A stretch of 64,000 bases of DNA, taken from Rouxiella chamberiensis. Lineage in GTDB: Bacteria > Pseudomonadota > Gammaproteobacteria > Enterobacterales > Enterobacteriaceae. The stretch lies in the NCBI RefSeq assembly GCF_026967475.1, contig NZ_CP114058.1, positions 1 through 64,000 on the forward strand. The letters run 5' to 3'. A model generated the notes under the pieces. It saw only the letters and a program-made list of their open reading frames with translations, searched no databases and was not told where the DNA came from. The position numbers and the translations under genes are program-made. Below, one piece after another: positions 32,504 to 41,205 of the stretch (position 1 is its first letter; every line of letters starts with the position of its first letter).

Positions 32504-33749
32504 TCAGCGCGTCGTGGCTGACGTCCCGCTCTCTGTTGCTCTGGCGCACCTGTTGCAGCAGCGCCATCAGCAGAGGGTGTGGGCGTTCGCGGCGCGACTG
32601 CAATTCAGGATTGGCCTGCACGCCGATGAAAAACGGATGCGTACGCAGCTCGACGGATTCCGCCGACAGCCCCGTTTCATCGGTCCCGCTTATCTGCAAG
32701 CCTGCGCCTGCGAGCTGGTCCAGCAGTTGCGGGCTCAATCTTCTGCGCTGGTTGTAGCGCATTTTCGCCTCGCGTCCCATCATCTTCGCCATTTTGCTGC
32801 CGGCCTGGAATATCACTTTGTGATTGCCCTGACGCAGCGGCTCAGGCTCGAGCGGCAGGCTGGACTGAAGCGCATTCAGCGTCGAAGGACCCGGCGTGGC
32901 GATGGCGTCGTCGCCGAGAATATGCTGGCCAAGCGCCGCCACCATCATATGCATGCCGCCGTTGAGACCCAGAATCGGCGTCTGATTTTCCAATGCCCAT
33001 TTCGCGACCGCGAGTTGACTGGCGGTGTGGGCATGAGCGCTTTCGGCACCCTGAACGCCGAGGCCCGGCAGGAGAATGCCGTCAATGTCGAACAGGGTGC
33101 TTTCGAGTTGACTGCCGACAAGCGCAGGCGAGAGATAAATCACCTCAATGTTCATTGCCAGTGCATCGGCGGCGTCTCCCAGTGCAGCCAGCGTGGCCGG
33201 ATAGCTGTCGCGGTGCTCGCTGGCTTCGCCCGGCAGCGCCAGACGCAGGTTCTTTCCGGCGCGCATAACCGGTTGATTCATGGCCCCGGACACCCAGCGG
33301 CCGAAGCTGTCCCGGGTCCAGCTCTGGCAGCGCGTTTTGCCGCTTTCGCAGTCTTCCAGCTGATAAAGATTGCTCTCCCTGACTACGCGCAGGGATTCGA
33401 TAAGGATCCCTTTTTCGACGATCCCGCGGATCAGATCTTGATAGCACTCTGAAGAAAGCGGCTGGTTGAGAGGCACGACGATGTCCTCTTTAACTGCCCG
33501 ATTTAACAGCGATTCCATATCGAATTCGCCTTTCGCGCCGTGACCGGTCAAACGTTCCAGCCACAGCAGCCCACTCGTCACTTGCTCGCCTTCGGCACAC
33601 ACGTATTGACGAGCATTGATAAAGCGTTTGCTGTCGAAACTGACCGGCAGGTGACACAGCGGCAACGCCCGTAACTCAGCAAATATCGCCGCCAGCGCAC
33701 CGTAAAAGGCAGGTTCAGGTGTGGAGTGTGCAATAAAGGTGATTGTCAT
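32460..33749 (-). CDS. PyrG-like glutamine amidotransferase homologue lacking the catalytic Cys and His
   Basis: A 429-residue protein. Residues from about 170 onward resemble the C-terminal GATase domain of CTP synthase (LRLALPGEASEHRDSYPATLAALGDAA, DGILLPGLGVQGAE, TPILGLNGGMHMMVAAL, HPFFIGVQANPELQSR). In active enzymes the nucleophile elbow is G-I-C-L-G and the acid-base pair H-P-E; here they read G-L-N-G-G and N-P-E. Glutamine hydrolysis is therefore improbable. The N-terminal 160 residues are not recognised and lack the ATP-binding loop of CTP synthase. Its 3' end overlaps the NCS2 gene end by 44 bases. Function unknown. Confidence 0.75.
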   Translation of the reverse strand: MTITFIAHSTPEPAFYGALAAIFAELRALPLCHLPVSFDSKRFINARQYVCAEGEQVTSGLLWLERLTGHGAKGEFDMESLLNRAVKEDIVVPLNQPLSSECYQDLIRGIVEKGILIESLRVVRESNLYQLEDCESGKTRCQSWTRDSFGRWVSGAMNQPVMRAGKNLRLALPGEASEHRDSYPATLAALGDAADALAMNIEVIYLSPALVGSQLESTLFDIDGILLPGLGVQGAESAHAHTASQLAVAKWALENQTPILGLNGGMHMMVAALGQHILGDDAIATPGPSTLNALQSSLPLEPEPLRQGNHKVIFQAGSKMAKMMGREAKMRYNQRRRLSPQLLDQLAGAGLQISGTDETGLSAESVELRTHPFFIGVQANPELQSRRERPHPLLMALLQQVRQSNRERDVSHDALTKSVRLRHPHFLMG

Positions 33750-33789
33750 CAGTTACCCTCTGTCAGATGATTTGGCAGGGGGAATTGGA

Positions 33790-33805
33790 TGCAAGAATTA
33801 CACCA
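33790..33805 (-). promoter_or_regulatory. weak candidate sigma-54 element before the PyrG-like gene
   Basis: On the minus strand TGGTGTAATTCTTGCA keeps the invariant GG and GC at the right spacing and a full TTGCA, but differs from TGGCAC at three positions. It lies about 41 bases before the start codon. Confidence 0.3.
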
Positions 33806-33915
33806 GCTGGCAAAGAGAAGGGAAGCTTTACAATTAACAGGCATAATCGGTATGGGCGGGCGCAGGGAAGGTGTCACTCCGCTGCGCCCGCAACCTCAAA
33901 GGCTAGGCTGCGTGG

Positions 33916-34689
33916 TTACTCATGGCGCTGAAAGCTGTCGGCATCGCGCCAGGCGGGAAAGGCTTCGCGATATTCCTGCAACGCCTCGAGCGACAGCTCG
34001 GCCTCGATTATCATCGCCGCGCCCGGTTCGGCACGCGCCAACTCTTCGCCCAGCGGATTGATGATGAGGCTGTCACCGCTGTAGTGATGGCCGTTGTCGT
34101 CGTCGCCAATGCGGTTGCAGCCCGCCACGTAGGCCTGATTCTCGATGGCGCGTGCGGTCAGCAATGTCTGCCAGTGATGCGTGCGGCGCGCAGGCCAGTT
34201 GGCGACATACAGTGCAAGGTCGTAATCCTGACTGTTGCGCGACCACACCGGAAAACGCAGGTCATAGCATACCTGCGGAAGAATGCGCCAGCCGCGCCAC
34301 TCCACCACCTCGCGATGAGTACCGGCAACATAATAGTTATGCTCGCCGGCCATGCGAAACAGATGACGCTTGTCGTAGCGGTGCACATTGCCGAGCGGTT
34401 CGACCAGCAGGAAACGGTTGACCGCCCCCTTCGAGGTGGTCAGTGCCACGCTGCCGCCTATCATGGCGTTCAGTGTGCCCGCCCACTGCTGCAACCACTC
34501 GATTACCCGGGATTCCGGCAGGGCGCGGCCTGGAGCCTGCATGGCAAAGCCGGTGGTAAACATTTCGGGCAGCACGATAAGGTCGCGATCGACCAGTTTT
34601 CCCAGCAGCGCATCGAAATGGCTCAGATTGGCTTCGCCATCCAGCCAGACCAGCGGTTGCTGTAATACCGAGATTTTTAGAGTTGACAC
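33916..34689 (-). CDS. yafV: omega-amidase YafV (nitrilase family)
   Basis: A 257-residue nitrilase-fold amidase. The Glu-Lys-Cys triad is visible: Glu in VLPEMFTTGFAM, Lys in YDKRHLFRMAGEHN and Cys in ILPQVCYDLRFPVWSRN. Omega-amidases hydrolyse alpha-ketoglutaramate, the by-product of glutamine-dependent transamination of the methionine oxo acid. The GTG start at 34689 (MSTLKISVLQQPLVW) aligns with E. coli YafV and overlaps the ybdL stop, giving a ybdL-yafV operon that pairs transaminase and amidase. Confidence 0.93.
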   Translation of the reverse strand: MSTLKISVLQQPLVWLDGEANLSHFDALLGKLVDRDLIVLPEMFTTGFAMQAPGRALPESRVIEWLQQWAGTLNAMIGGSVALTTSKGAVNRFLLVEPLGNVHRYDKRHLFRMAGEHNYYVAGTHREVVEWRGWRILPQVCYDLRFPVWSRNSQDYDLALYVANWPARRTHHWQTLLTARAIENQAYVAGCNRIGDDDNGHHYSGDSLIINPLGEELARAEPGAAMIIEAELSLEALQEYREAFPAWRDADSFQRHE

Positions 34690-35855
34690 AGGCGCTCCGC
34701 AGCCGCATCCAGCGTGGCTTCTTTCTTGGCGAAGCACAGGCGGATGAGTTTATGCGGGAAAGGATCGGCACAGAATACCGACAGCGGAATAGCCGCCACG
34801 CCGACGTGTTCGACCAGCCACTGACAGAAGGCCACATCGTCCAGATCAGAGACGGCGCTGTAGTCGACCAGCAGGAAATAGGTGCCTTCGCTCGGCAGCA
34901 CCTTAAGGCGGCTTTTTGCCAGACCTTGCGCCAGCCGGTCGCGCTTGGCCTGATAGAATTCCGGCAATTCCTGCCAGTGTTCAGGCTGTTCGCGCAGCAT
35001 GTCGGCGAGCGCAAGCTGCACCGGCGTGGTGATGGCAAAGGTCAGAAACTGGTGAATCTTGCGCAGTTCGAGGCTGATTGCCGCAGGTGCCACGCAGTAA
35101 CCTACGCGCCAGCCGGTCATGTGGAAGGTCTTGCCAAACGAAGAAACGGTGATCGCCCGCTGGCGCAGTTCGGGATGGCGCAGCACGCTGGCATGACCCT
35201 GCTTCGCAAAGCAGATGTGTTCATAGACTTCGTCGCTTATCACGAAAATATTGCGATCGGCGATGATTTGCCACAGGCGATCCACGTCTTCATGGGTCCA
35301 GGCTGTCGCCGTCGGATTGTGCGGGGTATTGATAATGACCACTTTGGTGCGATCGGTAATCTGATCGGCAAATTGCGCCCAGTCGACCTTGAACTGCGGC
35401 GGCAGAAGCTGGATACGCTTGCTGACACCGCCCGCCAGCTGTACCGCCGGAGCGTAGCAGTCGTAGCTCGGGTCGAAACTGATGACTTCATCGCCCGGAG
35501 AAACCAGGGCGGTTATCGCAATGTACAGCGCTTCGGTCGCGCCGGAAGTAATGGTGATGTCGGTTTCGGCATCGGGACGGTAGCCATAACCCAGCTCGGT
35601 TTTATCGGCGATGGCATTGCGCAGCGCAGGCGTACCGGTCATCGGCGCATACTGGTTGGCGCCCGCCGCCACATGAACGCCGAGTTGCTGGCGCAGATAC
35701 TCGGGGCCGTCGAAATCCGGAAACCCCTGAGACAGATTGATGGCATTGTGCTTTTGCGCCAGCGCACTCATTTGCGAAAAGATGTTGGTGCCCAGCGCAG
35801 GCAGTTTGCTCGAAGGAACAAGGGCTGCGGTGGAAGGTGTGGAAGGTAATGTCAT
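34677..35855 (-). CDS. ybdL: methionine/KMTB aminotransferase (YbdL/MtnE type)
   Basis: A 392-residue class I PLP aminotransferase nearly colinear with E. coli YbdL. NLSQGFPDFDGP, ANQYAPMTG, NTPHNPTATAW and the Schiff-base Lys in SSFGKTFHMTGWRVGYC are present. In methionine salvage it transaminates 2-oxo-4-methylthiobutyrate to methionine, the last step after MtnD. The ATG at 35855 aligns with YbdL; the open frame upstream is not conserved. It is divergent from mtnB across a MetJ-type box array. Confidence 0.92.
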   Translation of the reverse strand: MTLPSTPSTAALVPSSKLPALGTNIFSQMSALAQKHNAINLSQGFPDFDGPEYLRQQLGVHVAAGANQYAPMTGTPALRNAIADKTELGYGYRPDAETDITITSGATEALYIAITALVSPGDEVISFDPSYDCYAPAVQLAGGVSKRIQLLPPQFKVDWAQFADQITDRTKVVIINTPHNPTATAWTHEDVDRLWQIIADRNIFVISDEVYEHICFAKQGHASVLRHPELRQRAITVSSFGKTFHMTGWRVGYCVAPAAISLELRKIHQFLTFAITTPVQLALADMLREQPEHWQELPEFYQAKRDRLAQGLAKSRLKVLPSEGTYFLLVDYSAVSDLDDVAFCQWLVEHVGVAAIPLSVFCADPFPHKLIRLCFAKKEATLDAAAERLCQL

Positions 35856-35977
35856 GGCGGTTCTTGCTCCCGTCGCCTGTTGCGCGATAAAAGTGGCCCG
35901 GGAAAATGCTTTACCGAGACCAAAGGGTCGATAGCGATTTGTTGATACTACCGCACGATGATAATATTTGGCAATCA

Positions 35978-36001
35978 AGACGCATAGATGTTTAAACGGC
36001 T
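35978..36001. promoter_or_regulatory. MetJ box array between ybdL and mtnB
   Basis: Three consecutive 8-base units AGACGCAT, AGATGTTT and AAACGGCT resemble the met box AGACGTCT (5, 6 and 4 matches). MetJ binds such tandem boxes cooperatively. Placement in the divergent promoter fits joint repression by MetJ-SAM. Confidence 0.65.
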
Positions 36002-36095
36002 AAATAGCTTTTTGGTCTAGCTCATAGCCAATGACGATAATCGGCTATCTTGAGGGCGATATACTTCCTTTAATATAGGGCTATCAGGAATCATC

Positions 36096-36710
36096 ATGAT
36101 CGAAAATACTCCTCTCGAGGCCTTGCTGGCCGCCTGCCACTGGATCGGCGAGAAGGGCTGGTGTCCAGCCACCGGCGGGAATATGTCGGTGCGCCAGAAC
36201 GGCGAATTCTGCCTGATTACCGAATCCGGTAAAGACAAGGGGCAGCTCACAGCCGACCACTTTTTACAGGTGGAAATTGCCACCAACCGCGTGCCGAGTG
36301 GCCGCACACCTTCTGCCGAAACCGGCCTGCATACGCTGATTTACGGGCTGCTTCCCGAAACTGGCGCGATACTGCACACCCATTCGGTGAACGCGACGGT
36401 GCTTTCCCGCGTCGAGCGCAGTGAGGGTCTGGTGTTGCAGGGCTATGAAATGCAGAAGTCGCTGGCCGGGCAAACCAGCCATCTGGAGCAGGTAATAATC
36501 CCAATTTTCGACAATAGTCAGAATATTCCCTCTCTGGCAGCAGAGATTGCCGAATGGGCGCAATCACATCCGCTACAATATGGATTCCTGATCCGCGGAC
36601 ACGGCCTGACCTGCTGGGGCAAAAATGTTGCCGAGGCGCGCCGTCATCTGGAAGGACTGGAGTTTTTGTTTCAGTGTGAATTGCAACTTCGCCTGTTGGA
36701 GGGCAAATGA
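36096..36710 (+). CDS. mtnB: methylthioribulose-1-phosphate dehydratase
   Basis: A 204-residue class II aldolase-fold dehydratase of methionine salvage. Zn ligands are visible in [14 protein letters not shown] (two His) and [24 protein letters not shown] (His); the [23 protein letters not shown] segment binds phosphate. Length fits MtnB. It is followed by mtnC with an ATGA overlap, starting the mtnBCD operon. Confidence 0.95.
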   Translation: MIENTPLEALLAACHWIGEKGWCPATGGNMSVRQNGEFCLITESGKDKGQLTADHFLQVEIATNRVPSGRTPSAETGLHTLIYGLLPETGAILHTHSVNATVLSRVERSEGLVLQGYEMQKSLAGQTSHLEQVIIPIFDNSQNIPSLAAEIAEWAQSHPLQYGFLIRGHGLTCWGKNVAEARRHLEGLEFLFQCELQLRLLEGK

Positions 36711-37384
36711 TTCGAGCCATCGTGACCGATATTGAAGGGACTACCACCGACATCCGCTTTGTGCATCAGGTACTTTTCCCTTATGCCCGCGCGCGACTCG
36801 CTGATTTTATTACCCAGCACGCCCAGGATCTTGAGGTTTTACAGGCGCTGGATGCGCTGCGCGAAGAGATCAACGAGCCGCAGGCCGCCATCGTTGATTT
36901 GGTCGACCAGCTGTACGTTTATATGGATAAAGACGAAAAATCTCCCGCACTGAAAACGTTGCAGGGCATTATCTGGCGCACGGGTTATATGGAAGGCGAC
37001 TTCCGTGGTCACCTGTATCCCGATGTCACGCCGCAACTGGTGCAGTGGCAACAGCAGGGTATCAAGCTTTATGTGTATTCATCCGGCTCGGTGGATTCAC
37101 AGAAGTTATTGTTTGGTTATAGCGAAGAAGGCGACCTTCAGCCGCTGTTCACCGAATATTTCGATACGCGCGTCGGTGCCAAGCGCGAAGTGACGTCGTA
37201 TTTGAATATTGCCAGACAGCTGGTGCTGCCGGCCTCCGATATTCTGTTTTTATCCGACGTCCGTCAGGAGCTTGACGCTGCGCGCGAAGCCGGTTGGCTG
37301 ACCTGCCAGCTTATCCGCGACGAGCCTGACGAAGAGAGCGATCACAAGCAGGTTAACCGTTTTGATCAGGTCGTGATTGTCTGA
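36707..37384 (+). CDS. mtnC: enolase-phosphatase E1
   Basis: A 225-residue HAD-family enzyme that enolises and dephosphorylates 2,3-diketo-5-methylthiopentyl-1-phosphate. [14 protein letters not shown] carries the nucleophile Asp, [13 protein letters not shown] is motif II and [20 protein letters not shown] motif III/IV. Start overlaps mtnB (ATGA). Intact. Confidence 0.96.
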   Translation: MIRAIVTDIEGTTTDIRFVHQVLFPYARARLADFITQHAQDLEVLQALDALREEINEPQAAIVDLVDQLYVYMDKDEKSPALKTLQGIIWRTGYMEGDFRGHLYPDVTPQLVQWQQQGIKLYVYSSGSVDSQKLLFGYSEEGDLQPLFTEYFDTRVGAKREVTSYLNIARQLVLPASDILFLSDVRQELDAAREAGWLTCQLIRDEPDEESDHKQVNRFDQVVIV

Positions 37385-37406
37385 TCCTACTGACCAGGAG
37401 TTAGCA

Positions 37407-37952
37407 ATGAGTGCATTGACGATATTCAGCGACAGCGATCCTTCGGCACCTATCTGGGAAAGCCGCGACGGAAATGACATCGCCACCGAATTAAAAAAAT
37501 CGACGTACGCTTCGAGCGCTGGCAGGCCGACCGCGAACTGGGCAGCAATCCGCAGCCCGAGCAGGTTATCGCGGCCTACCAGCACGAAATCAACAAGCTG
37601 GTGGCCGAAAAGGGCTATCAGAGCTGGGATGTCATCAGCATGCGTCCCGACCATGAGCAGCGCGACGTTTCTGCGCACCAAGTTTCTCTCGGAACACACT
37701 CACGGTGAAGACGAAGTGCGTTTCTTCGTCGATGGCGCAGGGCTGTTTTGCCTGCACCTCGACGGCAAGATTTTCCAGATTCTGTGCGAAAAGAACGACC
37801 TGATTTCTGTCCCGGCGAATACCAAACACTGGTTCGACATGGGCGGCTCGCCGTCATTCACCGCCATTCGCCTGTTCGACAATCAGGAAGGCTGGGTTGC
37901 GCATTTTACCGGCGACGGCATCGCCGATGCGTATCCGCGACTTGGGGAGTAA
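37407..37952 (+). CDS. mtnD: acireductone dioxygenase (two frameshifts)
   Basis: An ARD cupin of 181 residues after repair. It oxidises acireductone to formate and 2-oxo-4-methylthiobutyrate (Fe form). The metal motif [18 protein letters not shown] and the second His in [12 protein letters not shown] are intact. Two compensating single-base changes shift the middle third: one A is missing in the A run near 37494-37500 and one T is extra near 37669. The middle frame reads [19 protein letters not shown], normal MtnD sequence. Last gene of mtnBCD. Confidence 0.9.
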   Translation: MSALTIFSDSDPSAPIWESRDGNDIATELKKSTYASSAGRPTANWAAIRSPSRLSRPTSTKSTSWWPKRAIRAGMSSACVPTMSSATFLRTKFLSEHTHGEDEVRFFVDGAGLFCLHLDGKIFQILCEKNDLISVPANTKHWFDMGGSPSFTAIRLFDNQEGWVAHFTGDGIADAYPRLGE

Positions 37953-37977
37953 TCCCTGCGGGTTCCAGCGTTGGAAT

Positions 37978-38987
37978 CTATAACCCAAAGGCTCCGGCAG
38001 GGGTTGTAAAACTGCCGGAATCCAGAACCCACGCGGTAATTAACGCGGCAGGCGTGACATCAAACGCTGGGTTGTAAACCTGGGCATCTTGAGGTGCCCA
38101 TTGCACCTCTCCGAAGCTGCCGGACACGCCGGTTATCTCTTTTGCCGCGCGCTGTTCAATAGGAATGGCGTCGCCGTTCGGGCAGTGGGGATCAAGCGTG
38201 GTGTGCGGCGCCGCGACATAAAACGGGATGCCGTGATATTTCGCCAGAACCGCCAGACTGTAAGTGCCTATCTTGTTCGCGACGTCGCCGTTGGCGGCAA
38301 TGCGGTCAGCGCCGACCCACACGGCATCAATCTGTTTCTTCGCCATCAGGCTCGCCGCCATCGAATCGGCAATCAGCCGATACGGAATATTCATCTGCCC
38401 CAACTCCCACGCGGTGAGCCGCCCCCTTGTAAAAGCGGGCGTGTTTCATCTACCCACACCTGCGAGACATTGCCCTGCTGGTGCGCATGATGAATCACCC
38501 CCAATGCCGTGCCGACTCCCGCCGTGGCCAGTCCGCCGGTGTTGCAGTGCGTCAGCAGTCGGCTGCCCGGTGTCACAAGCTCTGCACCGTGGCGTGCAAT
38601 ACGGTCGCACAACTCGCGGTCCTCGCCGACCAGACGCTCGGCCTCCTGCACCATCGCCGGAATATGGAACCGCTCTTCAAGCGCGATTTTCATGCGGTCC
38701 AGATTATTCATCAGGTTAACGGCGGTCGGGCGCGATTCGCGCAGCGTGTCGAGTGCCTGATGCAGTTCCGGCACCGGCATTCCGGCTTCGGCAAGCTGCG
38801 CCAGCAACAGGCTCGCAGACAGTCCAATCAGCGGCGCACCGCGTACCCGCAGGGCGTGAATATGACCGACAAGGTCTTCTACGCTGCGGCATAAATGCCA
38901 ATCGGTGCGTTGCGGCAAGGCCTGCTGATCCAGGATCCACAGCTGGCTTTTACGGATACGTAAACTGGTCGTCGTGAGTGTCTGCAT
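37978..38987 (-). CDS. mtnA: methylthioribose-1-phosphate isomerase (frameshifted)
   Basis: An eIF2B-like isomerase of 336 residues after repair converting methylthioribose-1-phosphate to methylthioribulose-1-phosphate. [39 protein letters not shown] (catalytic Cys), [33 protein letters not shown] (catalytic Asp) and [10 protein letters not shown] are present. One G is missing in a G run (C run at 38422-38426), splitting the protein after DETRPLLQG. It is divergent from mtnK. Confidence 0.92.
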
Positions 38988-39056
38988 GATGAGTTAAATC
39001 CCTGTTGCGCGGTTGCATCTGACTGCTTATTCTGCCAACATAAGTTTCGGATGTAT

Positions 39057-39080
39057 AGACGTCTAAATGCTTTTATGGCT
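39057..39080. promoter_or_regulatory. MetJ box in the mtnA/mtnK divergent promoter
   Basis: AGACGTCT at 39057-39064 is the perfect met box consensus, followed in register by AAATGCTT and TTATGGCT as weaker boxes. It lies midway between the mtnA and mtnK starts, so MetJ probably controls both. Confidence 0.78.
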
Positions 39081-39189
39081 ATTTACCTGACAGCGGGCTT
39101 TCTGAATGAGATTGCCCCTATCAGGCTTGATAAATACCACGGGTTGCCTTGCAAGTCAGGTCGCACAGAAAAGATTACGAGAGGTTTGA

Positions 39190-40388
39190 ATGTCACGTTA
39201 TTACACATTTAGTGCCGCAGATGCCGTGGAATACGCTCGCCGGTTTGGCGGCCTGAAAGACCCGCAATCGCTGGTCAGCGCCGAAGAAATTGGCGACGGC
39301 AACCTGAATCTGGTGTTTAAAATTCGCGATACCGCCGGTGTCAGCCGCGTCATTGTCAAGCAGGCGCTGCCTTATGTGCGCTGCGTGGGCGAATCCTGGC
39401 CCTTGACGATTGACCGCTCTCGAATCGAAGCCGAAACCCTGATTGTGCACGGCGAATATTGCCCGCAACATACGGTGAAAGTCATTCATCATGACCCTGA
39501 ACTCGCGGTGATGGTGCAAGAAGATCTCTCTGATCATGTGATCTGGCGCGGCGAACTGGTCAAAGGCAAACATTACCCCCTGGCCGCCAGTCAGCTCGGC
39601 GAATATCTGGCCCAGAGCCTGTTCCATACTTCAGACTTTTATCAGGATGCTCAGAGAAAAAATCAGAAGTCAGCCGCTTCATCAACCCTGAACTCTGTCT
39701 GATCACCGAAGATCTGTTCTTTACCGATCCGTATATCGAGCATGAGCGCAACCGATTTGATCCCGAGCTGCAACCTGTCGTGGACGAGGTGAGGGCCGAT
39801 ATTCCGCTGCGTCTGGCGGTGGCTGCGCTCAAGCAGCGTTTTCTCTGCAATGCCGAGGCGCTGCTGCACGGCGATGTGCATAGCGGGTCCATTTTTGTCG
39901 CCGAAGGCAGTCTGAAAGTCATCGATGCCGAATTTGGCTTTTACGGACCCATCGGTTTTGATCCGGGTTCCGCCATGGGCAACCTGCTTATCAACTACTG
40001 CGCCTTGCCGGGGCTGGTTGCCACCCGTGAAGCCGCCGATGGTCGCGAACAGCGCCTGCAGGATATACGCGACCTCTGGCTGAGCTTCTCCGAGCGTTTT
40101 CTTCAACTGGCGCGCGACAAGACGCAGGACGTGGCCTTCAAGGTGCCGGGTTATGCCGAATATTTCTTGAAACAGGTCTGGCACGATGCCGTCGGTTATT
40201 GCGGTTCGGAACTTATCCGCCGAACCATTGGCTTCTCGCATGTCGCCGACCTGAAAAACATCGCCGACAAAGAGATGCGCCATGATTGCCAGCGTCATGC
40301 CGTGAGTCTCGGCCAGTGGTTGATCATTACCGCACCGCAGATTGACGATATCGATGCCCTGATTGCCCGTATCCGTCAAAACGGCTGA
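39190..40388 (+). CDS. mtnK: 5-methylthioribose kinase (frameshifted)
   Basis: A protein-kinase-like sugar kinase of 399 residues after repair. It phosphorylates methylthioribose at C1, starting the salvage branch. [19 protein letters not shown] loop (here [16 protein letters not shown]), [11 protein letters not shown] with the ATP Lys, [13 protein letters not shown] with the catalytic Asp and [17 protein letters not shown] as the metal site are intact. One A is missing from an A run at about 39657-39662, splitting it after residue 155. E. coli lacks this gene; Klebsiella has it. Confidence 0.93.
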
Positions 40389-40411
40389 TTTTTCTCCCTC
40401 TTTTGCCTTAA

Positions 40412-40440
40412 AACGCGCATTCCTTTTCGCGGGAATGCGC
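40412..40440. terminator. hairpin after mtnK
   Basis: CGCGCATTCC-TTTTCG-CGGGAATGCGCG forms a strong stem about 25 bases after the mtnK stop. No T run follows on the plus strand, so it may be Rho-assisted or stabilise the message. Confidence 0.4.
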
Positions 40441-40573
40441 GACATGTCAAATTCCCCTCAAGAAAGAAGGGGCGCTCGCGCCCGAGACTTGTATAATGCC
40501 CGGCGATAAGGTGCTGGCGGGCTTGCCCGTCACGCGCCTCGGTTACCTACCACCCACACGGGAATACAGAATT

Positions 40574-41044
40574 ATGATGAATAACGACGTCTTGCGCAGC
40601 GTACGCTACATGCTCGACTTGAGCGAAGGCAGGCTGATTGAGATTTTGGCGTCAACCGGCACGATTATCAGTCCACCGGTGATGTCGCGTTATCTGAAAA
40701 AAGAAGACGAAGCGGACTACCTGGTTTGCCCTGACGAAGTGATGGCGAACTTCCTGAATGGTCTGATTTTCTTCAAGCGCGGTAAAGACGATCGCTTCCC
40801 TGCGCCGGAAGTTGAAAAGCGTGTCACCAATAACGTGATGCTGAAAAAACTCCGCGTCGCCTTTGAGTTGAAAACCGAAGACCTGCAAAGCGTACTAGCT
40901 GCGGCTGACTTCAAGGTTTCAGAAGGTGAGCTGAGCGCGTTTTTCCGCAAGGAAGGCCACAAGAACTATCGTCCGTGCGGCGATCAGGTGCTTCGCTACT
41001 TCCTGAAAGGGCTGACGATGCGCGTGCGTCCGAAAAAAGGCTGA
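40574..41044 (+). CDS. yehS: YehS family protein (DUF1456)
   Basis: A 156-residue protein made of two similar DUF1456 halves: NNDVLRSVRYMLDLSEGRLIEIL... FLNGLIFFKRGKD and NNVMLKKLRVAFELKTEDLQSVL... FLKGLTMRVRPKK. Each half contains a VxCxDxVxxxFLxGL-like segment. Function is unknown; a role in adaptation has been suggested for YehS homologues but sequence alone does not show it. The start ATG at 40574 is followed immediately by a second ATG. Monocistronic, ending at a strong terminator. Confidence 0.88.
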   Translation: MMNNDVLRSVRYMLDLSEGRLIEILASTGTIISPPVMSRYLKKEDEADYLVCPDEVMANFLNGLIFFKRGKDDRFPAPEVEKRVTNNVMLKKLRVAFELKTEDLQSVLAAADFKVSEGELSAFFRKEGHKNYRPCGDQVLRYFLKGLTMRVRPKKG

Positions 41045-41107
41045 TTTTTCTCTGAGTTTTTCGTGATTTTTATCTGATAAAAGTCACTCGACGCCCTGAA
41101 TGACGTC

Positions 41108-41136
41108 AAAAAAACCGCCGATTAGGCGGTTTTTTT
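41108..41136. terminator. bidirectional terminator yehS/fadE
   Basis: AAAAAAACCGCC-GATTA-GGCGGTTTTTTT serves both strands between the convergent yehS and fadE. Confidence 0.93.
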
Positions 41137-41205
41137 ATGTCTATCTGAAAGGTGCCCCTCGCAGAGAGAGGGCTGTAGCCTGACTGCGGACCGTTTTTCA
41201 GGTAA

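Noticed and set aside
32930..32990. Selenocysteine at the nucleophile of the PyrG-like protein
   Set aside because: Some relatives carry Sec at this elbow, but the codon here is AAC (Asn), not TGA, so no recoding is implied.
34683..35849. A 388-codon open frame antisense to ybdL
   Set aside because: It mirrors ybdL and has the same low-complexity antisense composition; no family resemblance or ribosome site.
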